Source: Microtetraspora sp. NBRC 16547 (GTDB taxonomy: Bacteria; Actinomycetota; Actinomycetes; Streptosporangiales; Streptosporangiaceae). From it: a stretch of 64,000 nucleotides of DNA. The position numbers and the translations under genes are program-made. The stretch lies in contig NZ_BSSE01000028.1 of NCBI RefSeq assembly GCF_030268965.1, forward strand, positions 31,760 to 95,759, read 5' to 3'. Under the pieces are notes generated by a model, which saw nothing but the letters and a program-made list of their open reading frames with translations, was not told the DNA's origin and did no database searches. Within the stretch, counting starts at the first letter, position 1. Each line of letters starts with the position of its first letter. This document shows positions 26,102 to 35,429 of the stretch, piece by piece.

Positions 26102-26660
26102 AACCGCGCACCGGGTGCGCGCTGACGAACACGGACACCCGCTCGGCGTCGGGGGCGTCCTTGTCGTGCTCCTCGAGCTCCCGGAGAAGGGCGGAAACCC
26201 GCCCGTAGAGGGCGGCGACCGAGGCGGGCGTGAGCCGGACGACGTCGTCGGCCATGCCGGCCGCCTCGATCCACTCCGCGCCCCAGGACGCGGAGTCCCG
26301 ATCGAACGCCTCGACAGCCTCCCTGAGCACCTCCATCTGCCGCCGGCGCATGAAGGCCACCGCCTCGCGCCCCTCAGGAGCGCCGGACAGCGCGGTGTTG
26401 CTCCACGACGTGTACGCGTGGGCCGCCCGCCAGCGGCGCTCGCGCCGGTCGCGCTGTTCGCTGTCCTCCTCGACGAAGCCGTACTTGGCAAGTTGCCGCA
26501 GGTGGTAGCTGGTCGAGCCCGAGCTCTCGCCGAACTTGGCGGCCAGTTCCGTGGCCGTCGCCGGCCCGTCGATCCGCAGCGCCCCCAGGAGGCGGACCCG
26601 CAGCGGATGTGCCACGGCCTTGAGCGTTCGGGGATCGGTGACATGGAAGGTGTCGTCCAT
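26091..26660 (-). CDS. ArsR-type winged-helix regulator
   Basis: Regulator of 189 residues. The DNA-binding domain is DPRTLKAVAHPLRVRLLGALRIDGPATATELAAKFGESSGSTSYHLRQLAKYGFVEED, a classic ArsR-like fold; no metal cysteines are present, so it is of the helix_turn_helix_5 type often paired with MFS exporters. The C-terminal helical part probably senses a ligand. ATG 26660 gives MDDTFHV. A perfect inverted repeat lies 18 bp upstream of the start. Confidence 0.85.
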   Translation of the reverse strand: MDDTFHVTDPRTLKAVAHPLRVRLLGALRIDGPATATELAAKFGESSGSTSYHLRQLAKYGFVEEDSEQRDRRERRWRAAHAYTSWSNTALSGAPEGREAVAFMRRRQMEVLREAVEAFDRDSASWGAEWIEAAGMADDVVRLTPASVAALYGRVSALLRELEEHDKDAPDAERVSVFVSAHPVRGYVG

Positions 26661-26678
26661 GTCTCCGGTTCTAACATC

Positions 26679-26694
26679 GCAAAGATAGCTTTGC
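26679..26694. promoter_or_regulatory. Inverted repeat GCAAAG-N4-CTTTGC, probable ArsR-type operator
   Basis: Perfect 6-bp arms with a 4-bp spacer, 18 bp before the regulator start and inside an AT-rich promoter stretch. Autoregulation of the ArsR-MFS operon is inferred. Confidence 0.6.
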
Positions 26695-26775
26695 AATACT
26701 TTCTTTGTGATGTGGATTCCATCGGTCGAGTACTACGCCGGTCAGGCGGCGATCGGCGCCGGAGATCATCGACGC

Positions 26776-26817
26776 CGGACGGATCAGCTCGGACGGATCA
26801 GCTCGGACGGATCAGCT
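26776..26817. repeat. 14-bp tandem repeat, three copies, at the 3' end of vapC
   Basis: CGGACGGATCAGCT is perfectly repeated at 26776, 26790 and 26804; the last two copies overlap the stop and final codons of the PIN toxin gene. It resembles the situation at the SDR gene end (20111), and both units contain ACGGATCAG. Confidence 0.9.
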
Positions 26818-27208
26818 CGACCAGGCCGGGAGCGACCCCGGGGAACTTCCGATCCGCGGTGAGCAACGCATCGGCCCCCACCTCCCGCGCGGTCGCGATG
26901 ATGAGGGCGTCCGGCATGCGGAGGGTCAGGTCTCCCGCTCTGAGCCGCGCCGCGCCGTCGGCCGTCGGCTCGTCCACTGGAAGGACCCGATCGATGGCAG
27001 CGGCGCGGAACCGGTCGAGCGCCTTCTCGGCCTCCGCTCCTCGGCGAAGGGCCCCCACCCGCAGCTCGCTCCATGTGATCACGGAGACCGCGAAGGACGC
27101 CGCACGCCCCTCCCAGCGGCGTACAGCGTCGAGGGCGTCGCGGTGAAGCGCGTCATCGGGATCGAGCAGGCCGGAGATGACGTTCGTATCGAGCATCACG
27201 ACAGGCAC
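26798..27208 (-). CDS. vapC: PIN-domain ribonuclease toxin, VapC type
   Basis: Toxin of 136 residues. The PIN acidic residues are visible: MLDTNVISGLLD (first Asp), SVITWSELRVGAL (Glu), LRMPDALIIATA (Asp), and LLTADRKF (last Asp). GTG 27208, four bases after the antitoxin stop, gives VPVVMLDTN. It is expected to cleave tRNA or rRNA and to be neutralised by the AbrB-type partner encoded immediately upstream. Confidence 0.87.
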   Translation of the reverse strand: MPVVMLDTNVISGLLDPDDALHRDALDAVRRWEGRAASFAVSVITWSELRVGALRRGAEAEKALDRFRAAAIDRVLPVDEPTADGAARLRAGDLTLRMPDALIIATAREVGADALLTADRKFPGVAPGLVELIRPS

Positions 27209-27212
27209 GGTG

Positions 27213-27464
27213 TCAGCTCCACCCGTCCCGCTCGGCCTCGACGTCCACGGCCTCGGTGAAACCGGGCAGGGTGCCGACGACGCCATCGAAGCGGCTGCGG
27301 TGCCGCCGGATGACGATGCGGCCGTCTTCCTCTTCGATGTCGATCGGATCCCCCGCGTGGAGCCCGAGGCTGCGCAGCACGGCGGCCGGCAGGGTCACCT
27401 GGTTCTTGCTGGAGATCCGCGCCGGTCCCGCACGTCGGACACGCGGCCGCTTTTCGTGCTCCAT
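27213..27464 (-). CDS. vapB: AbrB/MazE-type antitoxin, VapB
   Basis: DNA-binding antitoxin of about 83 residues. The swapped-hairpin domain is seen in RISSKNQVTLPAAVLRSLGLHAGDPIDIEEEDGRIVIRR; the C-terminal tail (FDGVVGTLPGFTEAVDVEAERDGWS) would wrap the toxin. ATG 27464 is preferred, with AAAGG just upstream; starts at 27482 or 27485 are possible. A 7-bp inverted repeat at the promoter fits autorepression. Confidence 0.83.
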   Translation of the reverse strand: MEHEKRPRVRRAGPARISSKNQVTLPAAVLRSLGLHAGDPIDIEEEDGRIVIRRHRSRFDGVVGTLPGFTEAVDVEAERDGWS

Positions 27465-27466
27465 AA

Positions 27467-27494
27467 CCTTTACCGTACCCATCACAAGTAAAGG
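27467..27494. promoter_or_regulatory. VapB operator: CCTTTAC-N14-GTAAAGG
   Basis: Perfect 7-bp arms whose centres are 21 bp apart (two helical turns), spanning the start region of vapB. Probable autoregulatory site. Confidence 0.5.
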
Positions 27495-27623
27495 CTAAGA
27501 GTGATAACGGATCGCACGCAAGCGGTTTCGCAGTGTAGCCGACGGCCTGCGCGGTGCCCCGTGATGGAGCGGGCCGTTGTCGAGCGCGGTGCGCAGCGGT
27601 GACGACGCCCTAGGCTGTACCGC

Positions 27624-28265
27624 GTGATCGAGGCAATCAGGGTGGACGAAGCGGTCCGCGAGCTGCGTCCCGACTTCGCCGTCCTGGCCGTCTGCGCGTA
27701 CGGCCTCGCCAACGGCCCCAGCGACGACAGGTCGCGCGGCTGGCTCACCGAGGCGGCGGAGGCGGCGCCGCCGCTCGAAGACGAGAAGATCGAGGCGTGG
27801 CGCGCGGCCTATCGCGCCTTCGGCGCCAAGCCGCAGCGCACCCGCCCCTCGGTCGACGCCCTCATCCGGCGGATGCCGCTTCCCGAGATCAACCTCGTGG
27901 TCGACGCCTACAACTCCGTGTCCGTACGGCACGGCCTGCCGATCGGCGGCGAGGACCTCGGGCACTACGAGGGCGCGGCGCGCCTGGTCCGGGCCGCGGG
28001 CGACGAGCCGTCCGACGAGGTTCTCGGCGACCCGGGGATCGGCGAGGTCGTCTGGCGGGACGACGCCGGTGTCACCTGCCGTCGGTGGAACTGGCGGCAG
28101 TGCGTCCGGACGCGGATCACCGAGGACACCGTGGACGCCTTGTTCCTGCTCGAACGCCTGGAGCCCCTCTCGTTGGAGGAACTTTCGGCCGCGGGGGACG
28201 AGCTGGCCGCGTTGCTGGACACCATCACCCCTGGCATCCGGATCGAGTCACGCCTGACCCGGTAA
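27624..28265 (+). CDS. B3/4 (tRNA-binding-like) domain protein
   Basis: Protein of 213 residues resembling the stand-alone B3/B4 domain found in the phenylalanyl-tRNA synthetase beta subunit. Seen: SVDALIRRMPLPEINLVVDAYNSVSVRHGLPIGGEDL, a hallmark of this family, then EVVWRDDAGVTCRRWNWRQCVRTRITEDT. Stand-alone members are thought to act in RNA binding or tRNA editing; function here is unproven. The start at GTG 27624 gives MIEAIRVDEAVRELRPDF. It precedes kgd in the same direction with its own promoter region. Confidence 0.8.
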   Translation: MIEAIRVDEAVRELRPDFAVLAVCAYGLANGPSDDRSRGWLTEAAEAAPPLEDEKIEAWRAAYRAFGAKPQRTRPSVDALIRRMPLPEINLVVDAYNSVSVRHGLPIGGEDLGHYEGAARLVRAAGDEPSDEVLGDPGIGEVVWRDDAGVTCRRWNWRQCVRTRITEDTVDALFLLERLEPLSLEELSAAGDELAALLDTITPGIRIESRLTR

Positions 28266-28456
28266 CACCGATATGACCATCTGGTAAGCATGGGCTCACC
28301 CCCCAGATGGGCTACCCGGACGTGACCTGTTTGGTCAGTCCTGGGAGGATAGGCCGGGACCTGCGGCCGGACGGGCGCACCCCCTGTCCCGGGCGAGTAG
28401 CCTTGGACAAGTTCTCTATCATCAACGCCGATCTGCGGAAGAGGGCGATTTCCGCC

Positions 28457-31400
28457 GTGTCGTCTGAGTCGTCGCGGACAAACCCGCTGGCAAGCTTCGG
28501 GCAAAACGAATGGCTTGTCGACGAGTTGTACCAGAAGTACCTGCAGGATCCCGAGTCAGTGGACAAGGCATGGTGGCATTTCTTCGCTGACTACAACGGA
28601 ACCGGCAAGGCCACCACCGCCGCCGGAGCCACCGCCGTTGCCGCTCCCCCGTCTCCACCCTCCCCCGCAGCCAAGGCCCCCGCCGCACCGGCGCCCGCGG
28701 CCGCGAAGCCGGAGAAGGCGGAGAAGGCGGAGAAGGCGGAAAAGAAGGCCGCCCCCACGCCAGTACCGGCTGGCGCGGCCGAGGAGAAGCTGCGCGGCGC
28801 CGCCGCGCGCACGGCGCTCAACATGGAGGCCTCGCTCGCGGTCCCGACGGCGACGAGCGTGCGCGGCGTCCCGGCGAAGCTGCTGATCGACAACCGCATC
28901 GTCATCAACAACCACCTGCTGCGCGGGCGTGGCGGCAAGATCTCCTTCACCCACCTGATCGGCTTCGCGGTCGTCCAGGCGCTGAAGGCCATGCCGGAGA
29001 TGAACTACTCCTACGCCGAGGTGGACGGCAAGCCGGTCCTGGTCAAGCCCGAGCACGTGGGTCTCGGCCTCGCCATCGACGTGCAGAAGGCCGACGGCAC
29101 CCGCCAGCTCCTCGTCCCGTCGATCAAGGCGGCCGAGACGCTCGACTTCCGCCAGTTCTGGGTGGCGTACGAGGACGTCGTCCGCAAGGCACGCGCCGGC
29201 AAGCTGGGCGTGGACGACTTCCAGGGCACAACGATCTCCCTGACGAACCCCGGCACGATCGGGACCGTCCACTCCGTGCCCCGCCTGATGCCCGGCCAGG
29301 GCACGATCATCGGCGTCGGCGCGATGGAGTACCCCGCGGAGTACCAGGGCGCCTCGGTCGAGACGCTCAACCGCCTCGCGATCAGCAAGGTGATGACGCT
29401 CACCTCGACGTACGACCACCGGATCATCCAGGGCGCGCAGTCGGGTGACTTCCTGCGCCGCATCCACCGGCTCCTGCTGGGCGAGGACGGCTTCTACGAC
29501 GCCATCTTCGAGTCGCTGCAGCTCCCGTACGAGCCGGTCCGCTGGGTCCAGGACATCTCCGCCACCCACGACGACGACGTGGCCAAGTCCGCCCGCGTCC
29601 TGGAGCTCATCCACGCGTACCGGGTCCGCGGCCACCTCATGGCGGCCACCGACCCGCTGGAGTACCACCAGCGCAAGCACCCCGACCTCGACATCAAGTC
29701 GCACGGCCTGACGCTGTGGGACCTGGAGCGCGAGTTCGCCACCGGCGGTTTCGGCGGCAAGCCGCTGATGAAGCTGCGCGACATCCTGGGCGTGCTGCGC
29801 GACACGTACTGCCGCACCGTCGGCATCGAGTACATGCACATCCAGGACCCCGAGGAGCGGGCCTGGATCCAGGCGCGGATCGAGAAGCCGCACACCAAGC
29901 CCGACCGTGACGAGCAGCTGCACATCCTGCGCAGGCTCAACACCGCCGAGGCGTTCGAGACCTTCCTGCAGACCAAGTACGTCGGCCAGAAGCGGTTCTC
30001 GCTGGAGGGCGGCGAGTCGCTGATTCCGCTGCTCGACTCGGTGATCAGCGCGGCCGCGGCCGAGGATCTGGACGAGGTCGTCATCGGCATGGCGCACCGG
30101 GGCCGCCTCAACGTGCTGGCCAACATCGTGGGCAAGTCCTATGCCCAGGTGTTCGGCGAGTTCGAGGGCAACATCGACCCGCGCAGCGCGCACGGCTCCG
30201 GCGACGTGAAGTATCACCTCGGCGCGACCGGCGGCTTCGTCGCCCCCGACGGCACCAAGATCACCGCATCGGTGGTGGCCAACCCGTCGCACCTGGAGGC
30301 CGTGGACCCCGTCCTCGAAGGCGTCGTCCGCGCCAAGCAGGACCTCCTGGAGCGCGGCGAGGAGGGCTTCAGCGTCCTGCCCGTGCTCGTGCACGGTGAC
30401 GCGGCGTTCGCCGGCCAGGGCGTGGTCGCCGAGACGCTGCACCTGTCGCAGCTCCGCGGCTACCGCACCGGCGGCACCGTCCACATCGTGGTCAACAACC
30501 AGGTCGGCTTCACCACCAGCCCGGCCAGCTCGCGCTCCTCGGTGTACGCCACGGACGTCGCCCGGATGATCCAGGCGCCGATCTTCCACGTCAACGGGGA
30601 CGACCCCGAGGCCGTGGTCCGGGTCGGCCGGCTCGCCTACGAGTACCGCCAGGCGTTCCGCAAGGACGTCGTCATCGACATGGTCTGCTACCGGCGCCGC
30701 GGGCACAACGAGACGGACAACCCCTCGTTCACCCAGCCGCTGATGTACGACCTGATCGACGCCAAGCGGTCCACTCGCAAGCTCTACACCGAGTCCCTGA
30801 TCGGCCGCGGCGACATCACGGTCGAGGACGCGGAGCAGGCGCTGCGCGACTACCAGGACCAGCTCGAGCGGGCGTTCACCGAGACGCGCGAGGCGGCCAA
30901 GAAGCCGCTCGAGCCCGGCGCGGTCGTCAAGCCTCCGGCGGACGAGGTGATCCCGTGGTCGCACGAGGACACCGAGACCGCCATCTCCGAGGAGACGGTC
31001 AAGCGGGTCATCGAGACCCAGCTCAACCTGCCCGAGGGCTTCACGGTGCACCCGCGCCTGGCGCCGATCCTGCAGCGCCGCGGCACCATGATCACCGACG
31101 ACACGATCGACTGGGCGACCGGTGAGGCCCTCGCCTTCGGCGGCCTGCTGATCGACGGCCACCCCGTCCGCCTCGTCGGGCAGGACTCCCGCCGTGGCAC
31201 GTTCGGCCAGCGGCACGCCGTCCTGGTCGACCGGGTCACCGGCGAGGACCACACCCCGCTGAAGACGTTCAACCAGGGCACGACGAAGTTCTACGTCTAC
31301 GACTCCCTGCTGAGCGAGTTCGCGGCGATGGGCTTCGAGTACGGCTACAGCGTGGTGCGCCCCGACGCCCTGGTCTGCTGGGAGGCGCAGTTCGGCGACT

Positions 31401-32134
31401 TCGCCAACGGCGCCCAGTCGATCATCGACGAGTTCATCTCGTCGGGCGAGCAGAAGTGGGGCCAGCGGTCGTCGGTCGTGCTGCTGTTGCCGCACGGTTA
31501 CGAGGGCCAGGGTCCGGACCACTCCTCGGCCCGGATCGAGCGCTACCTGCAGCTGTGCGCGATGGACAACATGACCGTCGCTCAGCCGACCACCTCGGCG
31601 AACTACTTCCACCTGCTGCGCTGGCAGACCCTGTCCAACCGGCGCAGGCCGCTGATCGTGTTCACGCCCAAGTCGCTGCTCCGGCACAAGGGCGCGGCGT
31701 CGGCGACGTCGGAGTTCACCTCCGGCTCGTTCCGGCCGGTCATCGGTGACACGACCGTGGATCCGTCGGCGGTCACCCGGGTGGTCCTGTGCTCCGGCAA
31801 GATCTACTACGACCTGGCCGCCGCGCGGGAGAAGTCCGGCCGGACCGACATCGCGATCGTCCGTATCGAGCGGCTCTTCCCGTTCCCGGAGAACCCGCTC
31901 AAGGCGGAGCTCGCCCGCTACTCCGCCGACGCCGAACTGATCTGGGCCCAGGACGAGCCGGTCAACATGGGCCCGTGGCCGTACCTCACGCTGAAGACGA
32001 CCGAGCGGCCCGAGCTGCTCGACGGCCGGCGCCTGCGCCGGGTCTCCCGTGCGGCGAACTCGTCGCCGGCGACGGGGTCGCACTCCGCGCACGACGCCGA
32101 GCTGGAGGCGATCACCAAGGAGATCTTCGGCTAG
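28457..32134 (+). CDS. kgd: Multifunctional 2-oxoglutarate decarboxylase/dehydrogenase (E1o with fused E2o domain)
   Basis: TCA-cycle enzyme of about 1225 residues that combines a short N-terminal helix ([24 protein letters not shown]), an Ala/Pro/Lys linker, a dihydrolipoamide succinyltransferase catalytic domain ([20 protein letters not shown], with the active-site His/Asp) and a ThDP-dependent E1 ([33 protein letters not shown]hDP motif, [17 protein letters not shown]). This is the actinobacterial Kgd/OdhA architecture without a lipoyl domain; the lipoyl E2 comes from pyruvate dehydrogenase. GTG 28457 is chosen because family members begin just before the [11 protein letters not shown] helix; the ORF itself extends 50 codons further upstream. 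Regulation by an FHA protein (GarA/OdhI type) is known in relatives. Confidence 0.93.
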   Translation: MSSESSRTNPLASFGQNEWLVDELYQKYLQDPESVDKAWWHFFADYNGTGKATTAAGATAVAAPPSPPSPAAKAPAAPAPAAAKPEKAEKAEKAEKKAAPTPVPAGAAEEKLRGAAARTALNMEASLAVPTATSVRGVPAKLLIDNRIVINNHLLRGRGGKISFTHLIGFAVVQALKAMPEMNYSYAEVDGKPVLVKPEHVGLGLAIDVQKADGTRQLLVPSIKAAETLDFRQFWVAYEDVVRKARAGKLGVDDFQGTTISLTNPGTIGTVHSVPRLMPGQGTIIGVGAMEYPAEYQGASVETLNRLAISKVMTLTSTYDHRIIQGAQSGDFLRRIHRLLLGEDGFYDAIFESLQLPYEPVRWVQDISATHDDDVAKSARVLELIHAYRVRGHLMAATDPLEYHQRKHPDLDIKSHGLTLWDLEREFATGGFGGKPLMKLRDILGVLRDTYCRTVGIEYMHIQDPEERAWIQARIEKPHTKPDRDEQLHILRRLNTAEAFETFLQTKYVGQKRFSLEGGESLIPLLDSVISAAAAEDLDEVVIGMAHRGRLNVLANIVGKSYAQVFGEFEGNIDPRSAHGSGDVKYHLGATGGFVAPDGTKITASVVANPSHLEAVDPVLEGVVRAKQDLLERGEEGFSVLPVLVHGDAAFAGQGVVAETLHLSQLRGYRTGGTVHIVVNNQVGFTTSPASSRSSVYATDVARMIQAPIFHVNGDDPEAVVRVGRLAYEYRQAFRKDVVIDMVCYRRRGHNETDNPSFTQPLMYDLIDAKRSTRKLYTESLIGRGDITVEDAEQALRDYQDQLERAFTETREAAKKPLEPGAVVKPPADEVIPWSHEDTETAISEETVKRVIETQLNLPEGFTVHPRLAPILQRRGTMITDDTIDWATGEALAFGGLLIDGHPVRLVGQDSRRGTFGQRHAVLVDRVTGEDHTPLKTFNQGTTKFYVYDSLLSEFAAMGFEYGYSVVRPDALVCWEAQFGDFANGAQSIIDEFISSGEQKWGQRSSVVLLLPHGYEGQGPDHSSARIERYLQLCAMDNMTVAQPTTSANYFHLLRWQTLSNRRRPLIVFTPKSLLRHKGAASATSEFTSGSFRPVIGDTTVDPSAVTRVVLCSGKIYYDLAAAREKSGRTDIAIVRIERLFPFPENPLKAELARYSADAELIWAQDEPVNMGPWPYLTLKTTERPELLDGRRLRRVSRAANSSPATGSHSAHDAELEAITKEIFG

Positions 32135-32168
32135 TCCGTACGGCCTCCGGGCCCACGGCACACCCAGA

Positions 32169-32201
32169 GAAGTCCCCCTCGGCCCGTCCGCGGGGGACTT
32201 C
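32169..32201 (+). terminator. Hairpin after kgd
   Basis: GAAGTCCCCC (32169-32178) pairs with GGGGGACTTC (32192-32201). It lies before the DUF6104 gene and may reduce read-through rather than end transcription. Confidence 0.65.
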
Positions 32202-32234
32202 CCCCTTTACGGGGACCGATCGAGGAGCGAGGAC

Positions 32235-32411
32235 ATGTACTTCACCGACAGGGGCATCGAGGAGCTCGTTAACCGGCGCGGCGACGAGGAGGTCAGCGTC
32301 GGCTGGCTGGCCGAGCGGCTGCGCGAGTTCGTCGACCTCAACCCGGAGTTCGAGATCCCGGTTGAGCGCCTGGCCACCTGGCTCGCCCGCCTCGACGACG
32401 AGGACGAATAG
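32235..32411 (+). CDS. DUF6104 small protein
   Basis: A 58-residue acidic protein (MYFTDRGIEELVNRRGDEEV... ending LARLDDEDE) that matches a small actinobacterial family typically encoded right after the 2-oxoglutarate dehydrogenase gene. ATG 32235 follows GAGGAGCGAGG. No known fold or reaction; the constant linkage to kgd suggests a link with TCA-cycle metabolism or Kgd itself, but this is inference. Confidence 0.85.
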   Translation: MYFTDRGIEELVNRRGDEEVSVGWLAERLREFVDLNPEFEIPVERLATWLARLDDEDE

Positions 32412-32516
32412 CGCGCCGATCGCGTACGGCCCGGCTCCGCGAGGGACCGGGCCTGGGTCGTGTCTGGCGAATCAAGCGCGCACCAGTGGGAGCGGAAACG
32501 CGATACATCTTGACTT

Positions 32517-32546
32517 TCAGTACACACGACATATCGTGTGTACTGA
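32517..32546. promoter_or_regulatory. 13-bp-arm inverted repeat, probable PadR operator
   Basis: TCAGTACACACGA (32517-32529) and TCGTGTGTACTGA (32534-32546) are perfect inverted copies separated by CATA. The repeat lies 55 bp before the DUF4097 gene, whose operon encodes a PadR regulator; PadR sites with this kind of TGTGT/ACACA core are known. Autoregulation is inferred. Confidence 0.7.
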
Positions 32547-32601
32547 GGGTTGGCCGCCGATCTCGCGGGGCCGACGGAACTTCACGTCGAAAGGTCGAGC
32601 C

Positions 32602-33423
32602 ATGTCGAACTGGACGATCGAGAAACCCGCGCAGTTGACGTTCGGGCCCGTGTCGCAGGTAAGCGTGCGCATCGTCGCCGGACGGCTGGCCGTTCTCGCC
32701 AGCGACGGCCCGCCCACCCTCGAGGTCGGCGACATCGACACCCCGCCGCTCGTGGTCACCCACGACGAGGACGGCCGGCTCACCGTGGCGTACAAGGACC
32801 TCACCTGGGACGGCATCCTCGGCTGGCTGCGGCCCGGGAAGCGGATCATCACCGCCACGCTCACCGTTCCGAAAGACTGCCCCGTGCAGGTCGGTGTGAT
32901 CTCCGCGTCCGCGGTGGTGGCCGGCTTCGAGGGGCGCACCAACGTGAAGAGCGTCTCCGGCGAGATCGTCCTGGACGGCGTAACCGGCGACGTGAGCGCC
33001 GAGACGGTGTCGGGCTCGGTGGAGAGCCGCGGCCTCGCTGGCGACCTGTCGTTCACCAGCGTCTCGGGCGAGCTGACCGTCGCCGGAGGGGCTCCGCGCC
33101 GGCTGCGGGCCAACACGGTGTCCGGCCGGATCACCGCCGACCTGGAGCTCGCCCCCACCGGCCACGTCACCCTCAACAGCGTGTCCGGCGACATCGTGGT
33201 GCGGCTCCCGCACACGGTCGACAGCGGCGTGGCCCTCCGCTCCGCCTCCGGCGACCTCAAGGCGGCGTTCTCCGGTCTGGAGAGCAACAACCGGCCGGGC
33301 GCGAGGACGCTGACCGGACGCCTCGGCGGCGGCATGGCCTCGGTCACGGCGACCACGGTCTCCGGTGACGTCACACTCCTCAGCAAGGAATCCGCGAACC
33401 AGCGAAACGGAGAGTGGGCATGA
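32602..33423 (+). CDS. DUF4097 beta-strand repeat protein
   Basis: Protein of 273 residues without a signal peptide, made of short repeated beta strands: SVSGEIVLDGVTGDVSAETVSGSVES, TSVSGELTV, NTVSGRITADL, NSVSGDIVV, SASGDLKAAF, TVSGDVTL. This is the right-handed repetitive fold of the DUF4097 (adhesin-like, bactofilin-related) family, often coupled to PadR or anti-sigma regulators in actinomycetes. ATG 32602 follows AAAGGTCGAG. The stop overlaps the PadR start (ATGA). Function unknown; a stress or envelope-linked role is a guess. Confidence 0.83.
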   Translation: MSNWTIEKPAQLTFGPVSQVSVRIVAGRLAVLASDGPPTLEVGDIDTPPLVVTHDEDGRLTVAYKDLTWDGILGWLRPGKRIITATLTVPKDCPVQVGVISASAVVAGFEGRTNVKSVSGEIVLDGVTGDVSAETVSGSVESRGLAGDLSFTSVSGELTVAGGAPRRLRANTVSGRITADLELAPTGHVTLNSVSGDIVVRLPHTVDSGVALRSASGDLKAAFSGLESNNRPGARTLTGRLGGGMASVTATTVSGDVTLLSKESANQRNGEWA

Positions 33424-34178
33424 GTCCCGTCTTCGGGCACGGCCGGCTTCGGCTGTACCTGCTCAAGTTGCTCGAAGAGAGCCCCAGACACGGTTACGAA
33501 GTGATCCGGCTGCTCCAGGACCGGTTCCTCGGCGTCTACTCGCCGTCACCGGGCACGATCTACCCGCGGCTCGCGCGGCTGGAGGAGGAGGGCCTGGTCA
33601 CCCACGAGGTCGTGGACGGAAAGAAGGTCTTCACGCTCACCGACAAGGGCCGGGCGGAGCTGGCCAGCCGGATGGACGAGCTCGCCGAACTGGAGCAGGA
33701 GATCACCGCCTCGGTCCAGGACATCGCGCGCGAGGTCAAGGAGGACGTCCGCCAGACGGTCCGGTCCCTCCGCCAAGAACTCACCCAGATGGCCAAGGAC
33801 ATCAATCACCAAGCCGACCGGGAGAAGCGCGATGCCTGGCGCGAGCAGAAGGACGAGTGGAAGCGGCAGCGCCAGGAGCACAAGGAGGAGCTGCGGCAGC
33901 AGAAGGAGAACTGGCGCCGCCACAAGCAGCAGTGGCACGAGGATGTCATGCGCTGGAGCCGGGAGTGGGACCGGATCTGGAGCGAGACAGGGGCGTGGAT
34001 CGGAGAGCCGCGCCGCACGCCGAACCTGGACGCCGAGCTCGGGCGAATGCTGGCCGACTTCGTCGGCGAGATCCGCCAGGAGGCGGCGCACGGCCGGATG
34101 ACCGAGTCCGCCCTCGACGAGTGCCGGTCCGTCCTCGACGAGGCGGCCGCGCGCATCCGCGACACGCTCCGGTCCTGA
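33420..34178 (+). CDS. PadR-family transcriptional regulator
   Basis: Regulator of 252 residues, long for PadR. The N-terminal winged helix is LRLYLLKLLEESPRHGYEVIRLLQDRFLGVYSPSPGTIYPRLARLEEEGLVTHEVVDGKKVFTLT. A very charged coiled coil (REKRDAWREQKDEWKRQRQEHKEELRQQKENW and beyond, about residues 120-180) follows, and then a C-terminal helical segment. ATG 33420 overlaps the DUF4097 stop, so both are translationally coupled; GTG 33414 is an alternative. The long inverted repeat at 32517 is its likely site. The extended coiled coil may bind the DUF4097 partner. Confidence 0.87.
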   Translation: MSPVFGHGRLRLYLLKLLEESPRHGYEVIRLLQDRFLGVYSPSPGTIYPRLARLEEEGLVTHEVVDGKKVFTLTDKGRAELASRMDELAELEQEITASVQDIAREVKEDVRQTVRSLRQELTQMAKDINHQADREKRDAWREQKDEWKRQRQEHKEELRQQKENWRRHKQQWHEDVMRWSREWDRIWSETGAWIGEPRRTPNLDAELGRMLADFVGEIRQEAAHGRMTESALDECRSVLDEAAARIRDTLRS

Positions 34179-34291
34179 CACCGCCATGTACGGCTGGCGC
34201 AATCCGTTCCTGCCCGTGCACCCCCCGGCGGGCCCGCTCAGCGCTCCGGCGGCCGGCTCCTCGTTCGGTCCTCCGTACACGGAGGGGCGGG

Positions 34292-34352
34292 GCGTTCCCG
34301 AGAGCGGGCGCGCACACGGAACCGACCGTGTCGCGTGGCGCTCCCGGGAACG
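34292..34352. terminator. Nested bidirectional hairpin
   Basis: An outer stem of about 14 bp (GCGTTCCCGAGAGCG at 34292 with CGCTCCCGGGAACG at 34339, one mismatch) encloses an inner perfect stem ACACGG/CCGTGT (34314-34319 with 34326-34331). It lies between the converging padR and quinone-reductase-like genes. Confidence 0.65.
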
Positions 34353-34371
34353 GCTTCCCGCGCCGGACGCG

Positions 34372-35334
34372 TCACACGGTGAAGACGATCTTGCCGAAGA
34401 CGTCGCCGTCATGCATGGCGGCGAACCCCTCCTCCGCGCGCGTGAGCGGCAGCACGCGGTCGATGATCGGGCGTACGCCGGTCTGCTCCAGGAAGACGCC
34501 CAGCCTGGCGAGCTGCTCCCTGGTCCCCATGGTGGATCCCACGATGGATCGCTGAAGGAAGAAGATCTGGGCGAGCTGCGTGGGGGCGACCATGCCGCTG
34601 GTCGCACCGCAGACCACGATGCGGCCGCCGGGTCGCAACGAGCCGAGGGAGTGGTCCCAGGTCGCCGCGCCGACGCTCTCCATCACCGCGTCGACCCGTT
34701 CGGGCAGCCGCGCCCCGCTCTCGAAGACCTGGTCCGCGCCGAGTTCGAGAGCACGGGCCCGCTTCTCCTCCGAGCGGCTGGTGGCCCACACCCGGAAACC
34801 GCCGGCCCGGCCGAGCGCGATGAGCGCGGTCGCCACGCCGCCGCCCGCGCCCTGGACCAGCACGGTCGATCCCGGCTGCAACCCGGCCTTGTCGAACAAC
34901 ATGCGGTAGGCCGTCAACCACGCGGTGGGCAGGCAGGCGGCCTCCTCGAAGGAGATCGCCGCAGGCTTGGGCACGAGGTTGCGCTTGGGGACGGCCACCT
35001 TCTCGGCGAAGGTGCCGTCGTAAACCTCGGAAAGCAGCGAACGCCGGGGATCGAGCGTCTCGTCTCCGTCCACCGGAGTTCCGATCACCGAATGGACGAT
35101 GACTTCATTGCCGTCCTCGTCCAGGCCGGCGGCATCGCAGCCGAGGATGATGGGCAAGCGGTCCTGGCGGACGCCCACGCCCTTGAGCGTCCATAGGTCG
35201 TGATGGTTGAGCGCTGCGGCCTTGACGGTGACCGTGGTCCAGCCGTCGGGAACCGTGGGATCAGGGCGCTCACCGAGCGTCAGCCCCTTGAGAGGGTTGC
35301 CGGGGTCGGTCTGAGTGGCGGTTACGGCGAACAT
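34372..35334 (-). CDS. Zinc-independent quinone-reductase-like MDR oxidoreductase
   Basis: Medium-chain oxidoreductase of 320 residues. Seen: VTVKAAALNHHDLWTLKGVG at the N-terminus, LGCDAAGLDEDGNEVIVHS, EEAACLPTAWLTAYRMLFDKAGLQPGSTVLVQGAGGGVATALIALGRA (nucleotide-binding), and ending DVFGKIVFTV. The structural-zinc cysteine cluster is absent, which fits NADPH quinone reductases and similar zinc-free MDR enzymes. ATG 35334. The substrate is unknown. Confidence 0.85.
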   Translation of the reverse strand: MFAVTATQTDPGNPLKGLTLGERPDPTVPDGWTTVTVKAAALNHHDLWTLKGVGVRQDRLPIILGCDAAGLDEDGNEVIVHSVIGTPVDGDETLDPRRSLLSEVYDGTFAEKVAVPKRNLVPKPAAISFEEAACLPTAWLTAYRMLFDKAGLQPGSTVLVQGAGGGVATALIALGRAGGFRVWATSRSEEKRARALELGADQVFESGARLPERVDAVMESVGAATWDHSLGSLRPGGRIVVCGATSGMVAPTQLAQIFFLQRSIVGSTMGTREQLARLGVFLEQTGVRPIIDRVLPLTRAEEGFAAMHDGDVFGKIVFTV

Positions 35335-35429
35335 GCCCGAACATTACTCCGCCCCGCCTTCAAGATCACGTACGGCTCTCGCGGAGCGTCGCGGGGCGCC
35401 TGTCGTACGTGATCAGGAATCGGAGGCGG

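Noticed and set aside
28556..32161. Very long antisense ORF (about 1200 codons) opposite kgd
   Set aside because: It is the mirror of a GC-rich third-position gene. Its composition is Arg/Gly/Val/Leu/Ala-rich with no family features, and kgd on the other strand is unmistakable.
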